From positions 842,818-906,817 of the forward strand of contig NZ_CAMTTF010000001.1 of assembly GCF_947077765.1 (NCBI RefSeq): 64,000 bases of DNA, read 5' to 3'. Made by a program: the position numbers and the translations under genes. Positions 30,509 to 39,606 of this stretch are shown piece by piece. Each line of letters begins with the position of its first letter. Positions within the stretch are counted from its first letter, which is position 1. This stretch comes from Salinibacter grassmerensis (lineage in GTDB: Bacteria > Bacteroidota > Rhodothermia > Rhodothermales > Salinibacteraceae). The notes below the pieces were generated by a model, which was given only the letters and a program-made list of their open reading frames with translations, had not been told where the DNA came from and did no database searches.

Positions 30509-32485
30509 TCAGGAAGAGGGAAAAGAAAAACGAAGTCGAAGGGTCGCGTGGCGGGGCGGCATGGGGTAGAGCCGGATGATCTCGTAGCGGCGGTCGAGCA
30601 CATTCTTAACTTGCGCCTCTAGGGCGAGCCGCCCCGCATCGAAGGCCCATTCATAGGCAGCCCGGACGTCAACCGTTCGGTACGGTGCGAGCGATTTAGA
30701 TTCGTCGGAGGAGTAAAAGCGGGGACCTACGAGCCGACCCGTCGCGGAGACAGACAGCCCTTGCCATTCCGCACGGGTCCACAGCTTCCACGTCTGCCGG
30801 GGGACGTAGGGCAACTGAGCCCCGTAGGCCGGCGAGTTGGGATTTGCCCGGTTTTGGGCTTCGGTGTGGGTGAAGTGGCTGCCGCCGGACAGAGACAGGT
30901 CAGAACTCAGTTGTCGCCTCCCCCGCAGGCTCAGCTCCAGGCCCTGGCTGTGGACGCGGGACACGTTGGACGGGCTCCATACCTGGACGCCGCTCACCAC
31001 GTAACTGGGCCGCCACACGATCTTATCGGTCAGACGCGTCGAAAACACGGTCGCCTCTGCCGTGAGAAGGGCGTTGGGACGTGCGAGACGGAAAGACACG
31101 CCGCCCTCCGTGGTCCAGCCGTCTTCGGGCTGGAGCCCAGGGGAGCCCCCCGGCTCATAGTAGCGCTCGCTGAAGGTGGGGTAACGGAAGGCCCGCCCCA
31201 CGAGGCCGCGGACCGTAAGGCCGATCTCGTCGAACGGACGCAGGCGGACGCCCAGACGAGGGCTTGGTACGACCGTGGGCTCGCCGTTCGCCCCGATGGC
31301 GTCGAGCCGCATCGCTGGCTGGAGCTCAAACGGAGCGAGAGAGAGGGTTGCGTCCACGAACGTGGCTCCAGATAACCGATCAACGCCCCCGTCCAGCGAG
31401 GCGTGGTCGTAGCCGACCGTGGTGCCTGCCGTGATCGACCCAAGGGACGAAAGGGGATAGCGCAGTTCGGCGCTCGCGTCCGTGGCCGTCGTGACGGTCG
31501 TGCGGTCGGTTTGAGTTGGGGGGTTGCGGTAGCGCAGGCGGGAGCGCTGTCCCTGTGCCGAAAGATCGAGGGTCCCCGCTCCTAGGGGGAGGGTGCCCTC
31601 TGTCCACACCCGCCCCAGTTCGTCCCACTGACGGGCCCCGCCGCTGCGTGCGCTGGCCGGGCCCGGAAGGCCGCGCCGCGCCTTTGTCCACCACCCGGAC
31701 AGGTGCCACCGCTGTTCATCCCCCCGCCAGGTCCCCCGCCCGAAGAGAGTCATGGTACGGGCGCCGGCTCCGTTCCGCCGTAGCGTCTGCGTAGGCACCA
31801 GAAACGAGTTGCGGTACTGAAAGTCGTCGTCCGTGCGGTAGTAGCGGCCCGCCACCAGCCCGGACCAGGCGCCCTGCCCGCCCGACGCGAGGGCCGACAC
31901 GTGCCGTTCGTCGTATGCGCCCCCGCCGCCCGCCACGCGGAGGAGCGGATCGGTCTGTGGACGCAGCGTGCGGAGGTGGACGGTGCCTCCCAGACTCCCC
32001 GAGCCGTGCCGGGCCGATCCGGCCCCGTGCTGCACCTCGACCGACTCGATGAGGAGAGTGGGAAGCAGCGACAGGTCCACCTGCCCCGTCTGCGGGTTGG
32101 CGACGCGCAGGCCGTCAAGCAGCACCTGCGTCTGCGTGCCGCCCATGCCCCGCATCGAGAGGCTGGCGAGGCCCGTGCTCCCGTACTGCTTGACGAACGC
32201 CCCGGAGCGCATCGACAAGAGATCGGCTACCGACTGCGCGCCGCTTTCGGCCACGGCGTCCGCGTCGATCGTCGTGACGTGGGCGGCCGTCGGGATGGAG
32301 GCGGAACGGTCCAGCACGCCCTCCACCGTCACTTCGGGAAGGGTCACGGACATCGCGATGGACGAGTCCGGCGGTTCCGACACAACCGGCGGACGCCGTG
32401 TCGTGTCGACGGGAGCGGGCTCCTGGGCCCACCCAGAGAGGGGCAGGAGGAACGCCGAAGCGATAAGCAAGATGAATGCAGCCAT
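30509..32485 (-). CDS. btuB: TonB-dependent outer membrane receptor, BtuB type
   Basis: A 658-residue receptor for TonB-driven import. A signal peptide (MAAFILLIASAFLLPLSGWA) is followed by a TonB-box-like segment (VTLPEVTVEG), the plug (AESGAQSVADLLSMRSGAFV ... GTQTQVLLDGLRVANP ... HGSGSLGGTVHLRT) and a 22-strand barrel ending in HATLRLRFSFPSS. The cobalamin riboswitch upstream and the BtuG- and BtuF-like genes downstream identify corrinoids as the likely substrate. I chose ATG 32485 because it begins the signal peptide; the open frame upstream overlaps the riboswitch leader. Confidence 0.92.
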   Translation of the reverse strand: MAAFILLIASAFLLPLSGWAQEPAPVDTTRRPPVVSEPPDSSIAMSVTLPEVTVEGVLDRSASIPTAAHVTTIDADAVAESGAQSVADLLSMRSGAFVKQYGSTGLASLSMRGMGGTQTQVLLDGLRVANPQTGQVDLSLLPTLLIESVEVQHGAGSARHGSGSLGGTVHLRTLRPQTDPLLRVAGGGGAYDERHVSALASGGQGAWSGLVAGRYYRTDDDFQYRNSFLVPTQTLRRNGAGARTMTLFGRGTWRGDEQRWHLSGWWTKARRGLPGPASARSGGARQWDELGRVWTEGTLPLGAGTLDLSAQGQRSRLRYRNPPTQTDRTTVTTATDASAELRYPLSSLGSITAGTTVGYDHASLDGGVDRLSGATFVDATLSLAPFELQPAMRLDAIGANGEPTVVPSPRLGVRLRPFDEIGLTVRGLVGRAFRYPTFSERYYEPGGSPGLQPEDGWTTEGGVSFRLARPNALLTAEATVFSTRLTDKIVWRPSYVVSGVQVWSPSNVSRVHSQGLELSLRGRRQLSSDLSLSGGSHFTHTEAQNRANPNSPAYGAQLPYVPRQTWKLWTRAEWQGLSVSATGRLVGPRFYSSDESKSLAPYRTVDVRAAYEWAFDAGRLALEAQVKNVLDRRYEIIRLYPMPPRHATLRLRFSFPSS

Positions 32486-32711
32486 AGAAAAAGCCCTTAC
32501 CTCAGTACGGAGGCTCGGGCGGCTGCACAGGACCCACGGAGGATGCCCCAGCGTCCGCTGTAGAGGAGGGCGAGGCGATACCGGCGTCCGATACGGATGG
32601 GACGCGCCGGGAAACGAGGGCCATGATCGGGGGCAGACACGCCACAAGCCTCGGGTCCCGGAGGTTGTTGGCGGTGAGAGAATCCGCGATGGCGGTCGGG
32701 ATTCTCGTCAC

Positions 32712-33045
32712 GCACACAGGCAGGTCTCCTGGCTCGTCGAACCCACAGGTCGCAAAGAGGGCGACCCATGGCTGACGGATGCGCTCGGCGGCTCCCCTTC
32801 CCGCCACGACGAGCTGTCCCGATAAGGGTGGTCGGGGTCACTCGGCCGGGCAGTGGCGGATCGCCTCTGGCGCGCGTCCGTCGTTCGATTCACAGTTGCG
32901 GGTACAGCCCCAGACTGGCCGCGACGGCGGACTGAAGAGCAGTCGTCGAGACGACCTGACCGCTTCAGCGCGCGTCGTGGCAGCACTGGTGTTCCCTTTT
33001 CATCCCGCCCGGCAGGTGCCCGGCGAGAACCTGTGACGTGTGTGA
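32712..33045 (-). promoter_or_regulatory. Cobalamin riboswitch
   Basis: On the minus strand the conserved elements occur in order: GATGAAAAGGGAACACCAGT near 32985-33005, GTACCCGCAACTGT near 32890-32905, GCCACTGCC near 32850, GGGAAGGGGAGCC near 32790-32805, and the B12 box AGCCAGGAGACCTGCC at 32719-32734. All fit the adenosylcobalamin aptamer. It lies 230 bases before btuB and should repress the B12 uptake genes when cobalamin is abundant. The outer limits are estimates. The stretch 32486-32711 between aptamer and gene probably holds the expression platform; I could not identify it. Confidence 0.93.
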
Positions 33046-33146
33046 AAGAACGAGTTTCAAATACAGTCTCAATGTAGACGCTCGACGCGGCAAAGCACAA
33101 TCCCTTCACGGGATCTTTTGTGTGCTTGTCCAGGCCGCGGAAGGCG

Positions 33147-33536
33147 TCACCGGCCCCGGAGACGTCGGGCCAGTTTCGCGGTGTTCTCCGTGTCGCCCGG
33201 GGTAGTGTCTTCGTCGTCGGGGGCCTCGAGAAGGACGTCGCCCGTATCGCCCAGAGACGAGAGGTCGGCGGACTCGTCGTGCTCGGCGATCCAGGCCTCG
33301 CTGGTGACGATTGTTTCCAGGTTCTGCACGCGCTCCTGAAGGGCATCCCGTTCCTCCTCCAGGCGGACGAGACGGTCCTGCAGCCCGTCGATTCGGTCCT
33401 CGACCTCCCGCGTGGAGCTGCCCAGCTCCCGGTGCTTGGTCTTAAATTTGAGCCATTCCTTGTATCCGGCGAGGGCGATGCCCAGGATGGGGATGGCAAA
33501 AACCATGATGACCGCAACGAGGGGAACAAGGGCCAT
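33147..33536 (-). CDS. Small membrane-anchored coiled-coil protein
   Basis: A 129-residue protein: one N-terminal membrane helix (LVPLVAVIMVFAIPILGIALAGY), then about 60 residues of heptad-rich coiled coil (REVEDRIDGLQDRLVRLEEE, RDALQERVQNLETIV), then an acidic tail. The arrangement recalls the phage-shock protein PspB, but length and tail differ, so I do not assign that name. ATG 33536 starts the membrane helix. It lies just upstream of the riboswitch leader on the same strand and probably has its own promoter. Confidence 0.72.
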   Translation of the reverse strand: MALVPLVAVIMVFAIPILGIALAGYKEWLKFKTKHRELGSSTREVEDRIDGLQDRLVRLEEERDALQERVQNLETIVTSEAWIAEHDESADLSSLGDTGDVLLEAPDDEDTTPGDTENTAKLARRLRGR

Positions 33537-34177
33537 GGGCACAGGGCCGGGTTTGGGGCGTCGGGACGCCAACACTATATGCCGATGACTTCACTCCTGT
33601 TGCACGAAGGGCAGCGTGCGAGGGGGCGCTCCTGGCGGACGCGCCTCGAGGCGACGGGGGCGGACACTTGATTTCGACGAGTGCCCGCTTCGCTTTTAGA
33701 GTTGGAAAACTAAACGGGCACGTCTGCCCACCTCCCACCAACTAAGCATCTGTCGTGTCTCGAGCGCTCGCCTGGCACCTGCTGTTTATCGGAGGGGGGA
33801 TTCCTATGGATTACTGGTCCGGCATGGGGCACCGTCCGTCCGACCTCTGAGGATAGCCTCCGGCTGGGGCCGGCGGAGTCCATTGCCGATGTCCGAACTG
33901 AGGCAGACGAGGACCATGTGCCAGACCGGAGGGGAGATGCTGTAACGGTGGCGGGGCGGGCCACAGCGGGGCGCGGGCGTCTGGCCGTGTCCCTGCCCGG
34001 GTTCGGCCTCGCCCTTACGAAGCGCCTGGTGGATCTACTCGGGGGTGCCATTGAGGTGGAGAGCGCAGTGTGTTTACGGTCGAACTGCCGTCGTTAACGG
34101 GAAGTGCGGAGCCCAGCCCGGCCGTTGCCGAGGGGCAGACGTCCTGATGGGAGAGGGGCCACCCCGACGCGAGGGGG
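33537..34177. other. 640-base region with no intact gene
   Basis: No intact frame with domain character is visible. The only recognisable content is a histidine-kinase C-terminal fragment on the plus strand near 33990-34097, listed separately. The rest looks like decayed coding sequence. Confidence 0.6.
33990..34097 (+). pseudogene. Fragment of a sensor histidine kinase ATPase domain
   Basis: The plus strand reads GFGLALTKRLVDLLGGAIEV (G2 box and following helix of a HATPase domain) and ends soon after in a stop at 34095-34097. Upstream sequence in the same frame is open but scrambled and lacks the N and G1 boxes and any phospho-His motif. This is the 3' end of a degraded kinase gene. It is the second kinase ruin in the window. 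Confidence 0.6.
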
Positions 34178-35026
34178 CTAGGAGGCGAGAAATGGGCGTA
34201 TCACGTCAACGAGCGCGGGGCCCAATTCCTCCGGCACGTAGTGACCAATGGAGGGATGGCGGTGCACCACGGCGGGCCCCACGGCATCCTGCCAGCGCCG
34301 CAGACACGCCTCGGTGCCGAATGCCGGATCGGCCATGCCCCAGCAGAGAAGGGCCGGGCATTCCCGGAGTTGGTGTCGCTGTGTCCACAGTGCCCGGAGC
34401 CAGTCGGTTTCGGTCCGGAGGGCCCGGGCGAATGCCCAGCAGGCGTGTCGCCGCGTTGGGGAGTCCAGGGCATCGGCGTACGCTGCGATCCAGTCGCTCT
34501 GACGGCCGGCGCCGGTGGTGGCGGGCATGACGAGCCGGGCGAATGCATTGCCGTGCTCGACGGCGAGGCGGCCCGGGGGAGTGGCGAGCAGCCGGCTCGC
34601 CCCCTGAATCAGCGGTCGGTGCGTAAGCGGCCACGCCCAGGTGTTCATCAGCACGAGGCGCCGGACGGCATCGGGGTGGCGGAGGGCGTAGGCCATGCCG
34701 ATCGGCCCGCCCCAGTCGTGCAGGACCAGGGTGAGATCCGAAAGCCCCAGCGAGCAAAGGAGTTGCTCGATCAGGGTTGCGTGTGCCGGGGGACGGTACG
34801 AGAAGGCCCGCGGGGCGGCCGAGCGCCCAAATCCGAGGTAGTCGGGGGCGATGCACCGGTGGTCCCGTGCCAGGTCGCGGAGGAGGTGCCGGTAGAGGCG
34901 GGCGCTCGTGGGGTTGCCGTGGAGGAAGACCACCGGCGACCCCCTGCCCACGTCGGTGTAGGCAAGGGGGCCACTCGGAGTGCGAACGGTTTGTGTGGGG
35001 ACCGGAGCGGCTGGGGCGGAGGGCAT
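34178..35026 (-). CDS. Alpha/beta hydrolase, haloalkane dehalogenase-like
   Basis: A 282-residue hydrolase. HGNPTSARLYRH carries the Asn next to the nucleophile pocket (N38), the nucleophile is D104 in LVLHDWGGPIGMAYA with W105 beside it, and the catalytic His is in SIGHYVPEE near the C-terminus. An Asp nucleophile with HDWGG and the HGNPTS motif is the pattern of haloalkane dehalogenases and close relatives rather than Ser hydrolases. Actual dehalogenation is not proven. The gene starts 31 bases after the WYL regulator stops, suggesting co-transcription. Confidence 0.85.
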   Translation of the reverse strand: MPSAPAAPVPTQTVRTPSGPLAYTDVGRGSPVVFLHGNPTSARLYRHLLRDLARDHRCIAPDYLGFGRSAAPRAFSYRPPAHATLIEQLLCSLGLSDLTLVLHDWGGPIGMAYALRHPDAVRRLVLMNTWAWPLTHRPLIQGASRLLATPPGRLAVEHGNAFARLVMPATTGAGRQSDWIAAYADALDSPTRRHACWAFARALRTETDWLRALWTQRHQLRECPALLCWGMADPAFGTEACLRRWQDAVGPAVVHRHPSIGHYVPEELGPALVDVIRPFLAS

Positions 35027-35056
35027 GGGACAAAGATTGTTGGCCCGGCGGCGTGC

Positions 35057-36016
35057 TTAGTCGAGCAGCGTGGGGGCCGACTCGTACTGGTCGGCCACGG
35101 CGCGGGCCTCCGTGGCGATCCGTTCGCGGAGGGCGCGCGGCTCCAGCACCTGCGCGTGGCTTCCCCAACTCAGGAGCCACGGCATCACCTCGAGCACGTG
35201 GTCGACGGTCAGGGTGAGCAGCAGGCGGTCGTCGGAAAGATGCTCGCGGGACTCCACATTAATGGACGAAGGGACCCGCACGTCCGCGGCCGCCTCGTCG
35301 GTGAAGACGACCTGGACGCGTCGCCGGGACGGGGCCGCTGGGCCCTGTGAGCGCGCTCCGTAGCTGGCCGGACGCTCGAAGGTGGCGCCCGTCATGTCCA
35401 GGCCGCGAATCCGTTCGAGGCGAAGGTGAACCACCCGGTCGCGGTCGTGGCCGTACCCCACGAGGTGCCACGCGCTGCCCTGCTGCACCAGCCCGTACGG
35501 ATCGATTCGCCGTGTGGTGGGGCCGTCGTCGGGCGTGCCGGCCAGCGTGGCCGTTAGGGTCCGCTCTTCCACGAGGGCGTGGCGCGCCTGTCGCAAGAGG
35601 CCGTCCTCGGTCGAGTCGCCAAAGACGTTGGAGGGAACCAGGGATACGCTTCCCCGCAGGGAGAGCGCGCGGTCCCGGTCGTCGGGCGAGAGCACGTCCT
35701 CAATCTTGTGCCGGGCCGCCCGGGCCGCGGCCTGGTAACGCCCGCCGAAATTTCGGGCGGCGTAAGCGCTCCCCAGAACGAGCATGACCGCCTCGTCGCG
35801 CGTGAGTCGGATTGGGGCACGCAGATAGTCGTCCGGCAGCCGATAGCCCTTGCCCGGCACCCCTTGCAGCGGCACCCCGGCCTCCACCATCGCCTGTACG
35901 TCGCGGTACACGGTCCGCTCGCTGACGCCCAGGGCGTGGGCCAGATCGGTCGCACGCGTCCAGGCGTCGGGCTCCAGCTGCAGCAGGATGGCGGGCCAGC
36001 GTTCCGACGGGGTCAT
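35057..36016 (-). CDS. WYL-domain transcriptional regulator (YafY type)
   Basis: A 319-residue regulator. The N-terminal helix-turn-helix reads ATDLAHALGVSERTVYRDVQ, with the winged part VPLQGVPGKGYRLPDDY. The central WYL domain includes RRIDPYGLVQQGSAWHLVGY followed by HDRDRVVHLRLERIRGL. WYL domains bind nucleic acids or small ligands and control repair, metabolism or defence genes. ATG 36016 (MTPSERWPAIL) is preferred over the in-frame ATG at 36088. It precedes the dehalogenase-like gene on the same strand and may control it. Confidence 0.9.
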   Translation of the reverse strand: MTPSERWPAILLQLEPDAWTRATDLAHALGVSERTVYRDVQAMVEAGVPLQGVPGKGYRLPDDYLRAPIRLTRDEAVMLVLGSAYAARNFGGRYQAAARAARHKIEDVLSPDDRDRALSLRGSVSLVPSNVFGDSTEDGLLRQARHALVEERTLTATLAGTPDDGPTTRRIDPYGLVQQGSAWHLVGYGHDRDRVVHLRLERIRGLDMTGATFERPASYGARSQGPAAPSRRRVQVVFTDEAAADVRVPSSINVESREHLSDDRLLLTLTVDHVLEVMPWLLSWGSHAQVLEPRALRERIATEARAVADQYESAPTLLD

Positions 36017-36094
36017 GGCGGGCCGAAGGGGAAGGGGCGTAGATGGTGCGGACCCGCCAAGATAACGAACCCGAGACCGGAGTGTCACCCGGGG

Positions 36095-36862
36095 TCATAG
36101 GCGTTCTTCGGAAAGTCGGACGCCCGTGGCCATGTAGGGGCGGGGCACTTCCGAGGGCGAGAACGTCTGTTCGGTGAGGCGCCCCACCCGCTCTGCGATC
36201 GCCTCCCCCAAGGGCTCCACATGCAGCCGCTCGCGGGCCGTTTCGAGAAAGCGGATGCGAGATTGGTGGAGCGACGCCACGTGATCGGGCATTTGCCTAG
36301 ATGAGGCGTCGCGTTTTGCCTCCAGCGTCTCCAGCGTCTCCCGGGTCGCGACGAGGGCCTCCACCAGTTCCTGGGCACGCAACACCGTCTCGTCGTCCAG
36401 AAACGCGGTGGCCCGCGTGAGGGCGTTCGCACACTCCCGAATGTGCCGGTCGGCGTCCCGTTTGATGTCCAAGAGCGTCTGGCCGTCCAGGGGCTCCTGG
36501 GGACGATGTCGACCGGGGGCAACGGACGGTGGGGATGGTATGCCTCTCGCAGGCCCCGGATCTGACCTGGTCTCTTTCGTCGACGCCTGCCCATTCTGGT
36601 CGAGATGGCGTCCCACCAGTATTCGCTTCTCGTAGGTTTGCAGCGACGCCATGGCCGAAGACACAAGCCGGTCGATCTCGCAGATGTGGTCGATGTGTCG
36701 TTGGGCAGTTGCGGCCTGGGGCGACGTGCGTTCGGACTGCCTACGGATGAACCACCCAATTAGGACCCCAGCCAGTGGGCCCGACACGGCAAGAAATGTG
36801 ATCACGAGTGCAATTGCGTATATGTCGGAGCGAGGACGAAAAGAACGAGCGTTTTGGGGCAT
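36095..36862 (-). CDS. Membrane-anchored protein of unknown function
   Basis: A 255-residue protein with one N-terminal membrane helix (IYAIALVITFLAVSGPLAGV) and a basic cytoplasmic flank (IRRQSER). The remainder is charged and probably helical (ELVEALVATRETLETLEAKR), with a loop rich in Pro and Gly at about 100-130. I recognise no family. Lower GC and a less acidic composition than its neighbours hint at later acquisition. The 230 bases upstream to the next gene hold nothing I recognise. Confidence 0.65.
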   Translation of the reverse strand: MPQNARSFRPRSDIYAIALVITFLAVSGPLAGVLIGWFIRRQSERTSPQAATAQRHIDHICEIDRLVSSAMASLQTYEKRILVGRHLDQNGQASTKETRSDPGPARGIPSPPSVAPGRHRPQEPLDGQTLLDIKRDADRHIRECANALTRATAFLDDETVLRAQELVEALVATRETLETLEAKRDASSRQMPDHVASLHQSRIRFLETARERLHVEPLGEAIAERVGRLTEQTFSPSEVPRPYMATGVRLSEERL

Positions 36863-37092
36863 TCACCCCAGTTTTTGATGCGAGACTGCTCCAACGTACA
36901 ATAAAATTTGGTTGAACTGTCAAGGGGAGCCCGTGAAAGATTGATGGAGAGGGGCCTGGAAGCGCTTGTGCGTCGTCGATGGGTCCGTCGCACCAGACCC
37001 AGAGGTGTGCCCGTCGCAGGAAAGGAAAGGGGCAGGGTGCGTGGCGAGTGGCGCGTCGGGGGATGGGCCGGAGCCGTGCGCCCCGGCGGCAT

Positions 37093-37740
37093 CTACCGAG
37101 AAAGGTCCATCTCGTCCACAATGTCCTCGATGCCCGCCTCAAATTTGTTGGCCCCACCCTGGGATGGGTGGCGCACATAGGTAGGCTCGGCGCCGATCTC
37201 GTCGAGGGCCCGTTCACCCTTTCGCCCGACGCCCACCGTGCGCTCCGGGGCGAGGACGTCGAGGAGTGCGCGGAGCGGCTCGTGCCAGTCCCGTACCTCC
37301 GAGCGGCGGGGCGTGCGGATCGAGAGCGGGTCGTCCGGGTCGTGGGGGTGGAGGGGAAGGCTGTTCCAGACGAAGAAGTGGGGGAAGACGGGCTGGAGCA
37401 CCCGCCAGAAGATGGAGGCGCTATACTCGGTGATCGGCACGTCCTTCTGGCTCGTGGCGGTGCCCCCGATGGGGAAGTCGGGGTCGGTGAGCTGGGACTC
37501 GCTCGTGACAGGCACGCCGGAAAAGCGGCAGCCCCATGGGCCGGGGGCCTCGAGCAGGAGGAAAAGGGGCGGGGCGGTGTCGAAGCACGACAGGTAGGCC
37601 CGCAGGTTGTCGCGGCGATGGGTGGGCGCGTCGGGGACGTCGAGATCGTCCCGGCGGTTGCGGTAGGGATTGAAGCGCTCCTCGGTGGAAGAGGCCGGAA
37701 AGACGTGCGTCTCGAAGAGGTCCCAGACAGCAGGGAGCAT
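37093..37740 (-). CDS. Uracil-DNA glycosylase-superfamily protein
   Basis: A 215-residue protein of the UDG fold. The N-terminal catalytic-type segment is LLEAPGPWGCRFSGVPVTSE, the middle includes FFVWNSLPLHPH (the WN motif region), and the C-terminal DNA-contact motif is YVRHPSQGGANKF, equivalent to the HPSP loop. It probably removes damaged or mispaired bases in DNA, but the substrate is unknown. ATG 37740 begins the domain; the upstream in-frame ATG at 37803 adds non-domain residues. Confidence 0.82.
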   Translation of the reverse strand: MLPAVWDLFETHVFPASSTEERFNPYRNRRDDLDVPDAPTHRRDNLRAYLSCFDTAPPLFLLLEAPGPWGCRFSGVPVTSESQLTDPDFPIGGTATSQKDVPITEYSASIFWRVLQPVFPHFFVWNSLPLHPHDPDDPLSIRTPRRSEVRDWHEPLRALLDVLAPERTVGVGRKGERALDEIGAEPTYVRHPSQGGANKFEAGIEDIVDEMDLSR

Positions 37741-37860
37741 ACGGGGGGCGGAGGCGTGCGGGAAAAGCGAAAAAAGAGAAGCAATGGGGGGCGGAGTGCC
37801 CAAGAACTGGCCGCCTCGGAGTGCCCCCTGATTCCCATTCAGGTTCAGGGCGCCCCCGAG

Positions 37861-38997
37861 TTACGCGGAACCGGAGGGGTCGCCAACGCGGGGAAAGGCG
37901 AAGTCGGCGTAGCCCATCTCGGCGGTCCCGAACCACCGGTAGGCATCCTCCCGGGCGTCCTTGTAGGCCTCGTAGATCTTGCGGTACTGCGGATTGCCGG
38001 AGGCGTTGTCCTCCAGGAGTTGGGTCGTCACCTCCTGCGCGCGCTCCATCACGCCGTCGGGAAAGCGGCGGACCGTGGTCCCTTCGTCGAGCAGGCGGTC
38101 CAGGGCCGCAGGGTTTCGGTGGTCGTATTCGGCCATCATCCGGACGTTCGCCTCGGCGGCGGCCGTTTTGAGGGCCTCCTGGTACTGTGTCGGAAGGCTG
38201 TCGTAGGCGTCCCGGTTCACGTAAAACGTGAGGGCCGGCCCGGGCTCCCACCAGCCGGGGTAGTAGTAGTACTGGGCCACCTCGTGGAAGCCGAGTTTTT
38301 CGTCGTCGTAAGGCCCCACCCACTCGGCCGCGTCGATCGCGCCCCGCTCCAGCGATGGGTAGATTTCGCCGCTTGGCAGGACCTGCGCGTTAACGCCCAT
38401 CTCGCTCATTACGCTGCCCCCCATCCCGGGGATGCGCATCTTGAGGCCGTTCATGTCGGCGAGGGCGTCCACCTCCACGTTGAACCAGCCGCCCATCTGC
38501 GTGCCCGTGTTGCCGCCGGGCAGGTTCAGAATATTAAAGTCGGCGAAGAGGTCGCGCAGCAGGTCCATCCCGCCCCCGGAGTAGACCCAGGCGTTGTACT
38601 GGCGGGCCGTGAGGCCGAACGGGACGGTGCAGTCGAACGCCAGCGCGGGGTTCTTCCCGATGAAGTAGTAGCTGGCCGAGTGGCCCATCTCCACGGTCCG
38701 GTTCTGCACGCTGCCCAGCACCTCGAGCGGGGGCACCAGCTCGCCCCCCGGGTAGGAGAGGATCTCGAAGTTGCCATCCGTAAGCGCCTTCAGGCGCTCG
38801 GAGAGCACCTCGGCCGCGCCGTAGATGGTATCGAGGGAGCGGCTGAAGCTGGAGGCGAGCCGCCACCGCACGTTATTGTTGGTCTGAACGTTGGGGGCGC
38901 CGTCGCTCGCCGAAGATTCGTCGTCGCCACAGCCGGTCAGGAGGCCGGCCCCGGCGGCACCGAGCAGGGCTTTCCGGGTAAAGTCGCGCCGTTCCAT
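37861..38997 (-). CDS. TRAP transporter substrate-binding lipoprotein (DctP family)
   Basis: A 378-residue solute receptor. The leader is MERRDFTRKALLGAAGAGLL with lipobox Cys C23, and also carries an RRDFTRK motif, so export could be by Tat. The mature protein shows WRLASSFSRSLDTIYGAAEV, a conserved ligand-binding Arg region MNGLKMRIPGMGGSVMSEMG, and GAIDAAEWVGPYDD. This matches TRAP receptors for alpha-keto acids and related carboxylates. The membrane subunits DctQ and DctM are not in this window. Ligand unknown. Confidence 0.9.
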   Translation of the reverse strand: MERRDFTRKALLGAAGAGLLTGCGDDESSASDGAPNVQTNNNVRWRLASSFSRSLDTIYGAAEVLSERLKALTDGNFEILSYPGGELVPPLEVLGSVQNRTVEMGHSASYYFIGKNPALAFDCTVPFGLTARQYNAWVYSGGGMDLLRDLFADFNILNLPGGNTGTQMGGWFNVEVDALADMNGLKMRIPGMGGSVMSEMGVNAQVLPSGEIYPSLERGAIDAAEWVGPYDDEKLGFHEVAQYYYYPGWWEPGPALTFYVNRDAYDSLPTQYQEALKTAAAEANVRMMAEYDHRNPAALDRLLDEGTTVRRFPDGVMERAQEVTTQLLEDNASGNPQYRKIYEAYKDAREDAYRWFGTAEMGYADFAFPRVGDPSGSA

Positions 38998-39150
38998 GGA
39001 GGGACGAGATCAGTGTGTGGGGCCTGTGAGGGGGCCGTTTAGTATAGGAGCCAGCCCACCCCCTCGCAACCACATTTTTGCGCCGAATCTCCCGCGGAAG
39101 CAGTGGAGGCGGCAACGCTCCGCGCCGTCTGAGGGGCGGCAACGGGCCAA

Positions 39151-39606
39151 TTACGACGAGGAAAAAGAAGAGGGGCCGGGGCGCCAGCGATGGAGGAGGG
39201 CGTCCAGCCCCACGGTCAGAAAGAACGCGAGGGCACTGGCCAGGAGGACGTCGCCCCGAACCGCCCCGGAGAGCGCCTGGAGCGACAGCACCAGCTCGCC
39301 CAGCCCCCGCTGAAGGCCCGCGAAGCGGGGCGGCATCCACACGAGGCCGGCGCCCGCCCCCGCAATAATGAGGAGCAGGAGGGCGATTTCGGTCCCTCCC
39401 ATGCTGGGCTCAGGAGTCAGCCCCGCCCGGTCGGCCACCTGCTCGGCAAACTGGTCCGGCAGGGTGCCCTCGGGCGCCTCGCCCAGGGCGGCGTAGACCG
39501 CCTCGTAGGCCGACGCCTCCGGATCGCCGTCCGTCTCCGGCGGCGAGGCATCCCCACGGAGGTGCCGATCGAAGGCATCCTGTAGGTCTCGATCGCGGTC
39601 CGTCAT
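39151..39606 (-). CDS. Putative membrane anti-sigma factor
   Basis: A 151-residue protein whose ATG overlaps the sigma factor stop (ATGA), a standard sign of translational coupling and functional pairing. Residues 1 to about 68 are acidic and cytoplasmic (LQDAFDRHLRGDASPP), followed by two hydrophobic segments near residues 70-90 (TEIALLLLIIAGAGAGLVWM) and 115-135. It has no zinc-binding anti-sigma motif. Its job as the partner that holds the sigma factor is inferred from the coupling and topology. Confidence 0.78.
   Translation of the reverse strand: MTDRDRDLQDAFDRHLRGDASPPETDGDPEASAYEAVYAALGEAPEGTLPDQFAEQVADRAGLTPEPSMGGTEIALLLLIIAGAGAGLVWMPPRFAGLQRGLGELVLSLQALSGAVRGDVLLASALAFFLTVGLDALLHRWRPGPSSFSSS

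Noticed and set aside
33147-33536. Naming the small coiled-coil membrane protein PspB
   Set aside because: Topology is similar, but length, tail and lack of other psp genes do not support it.
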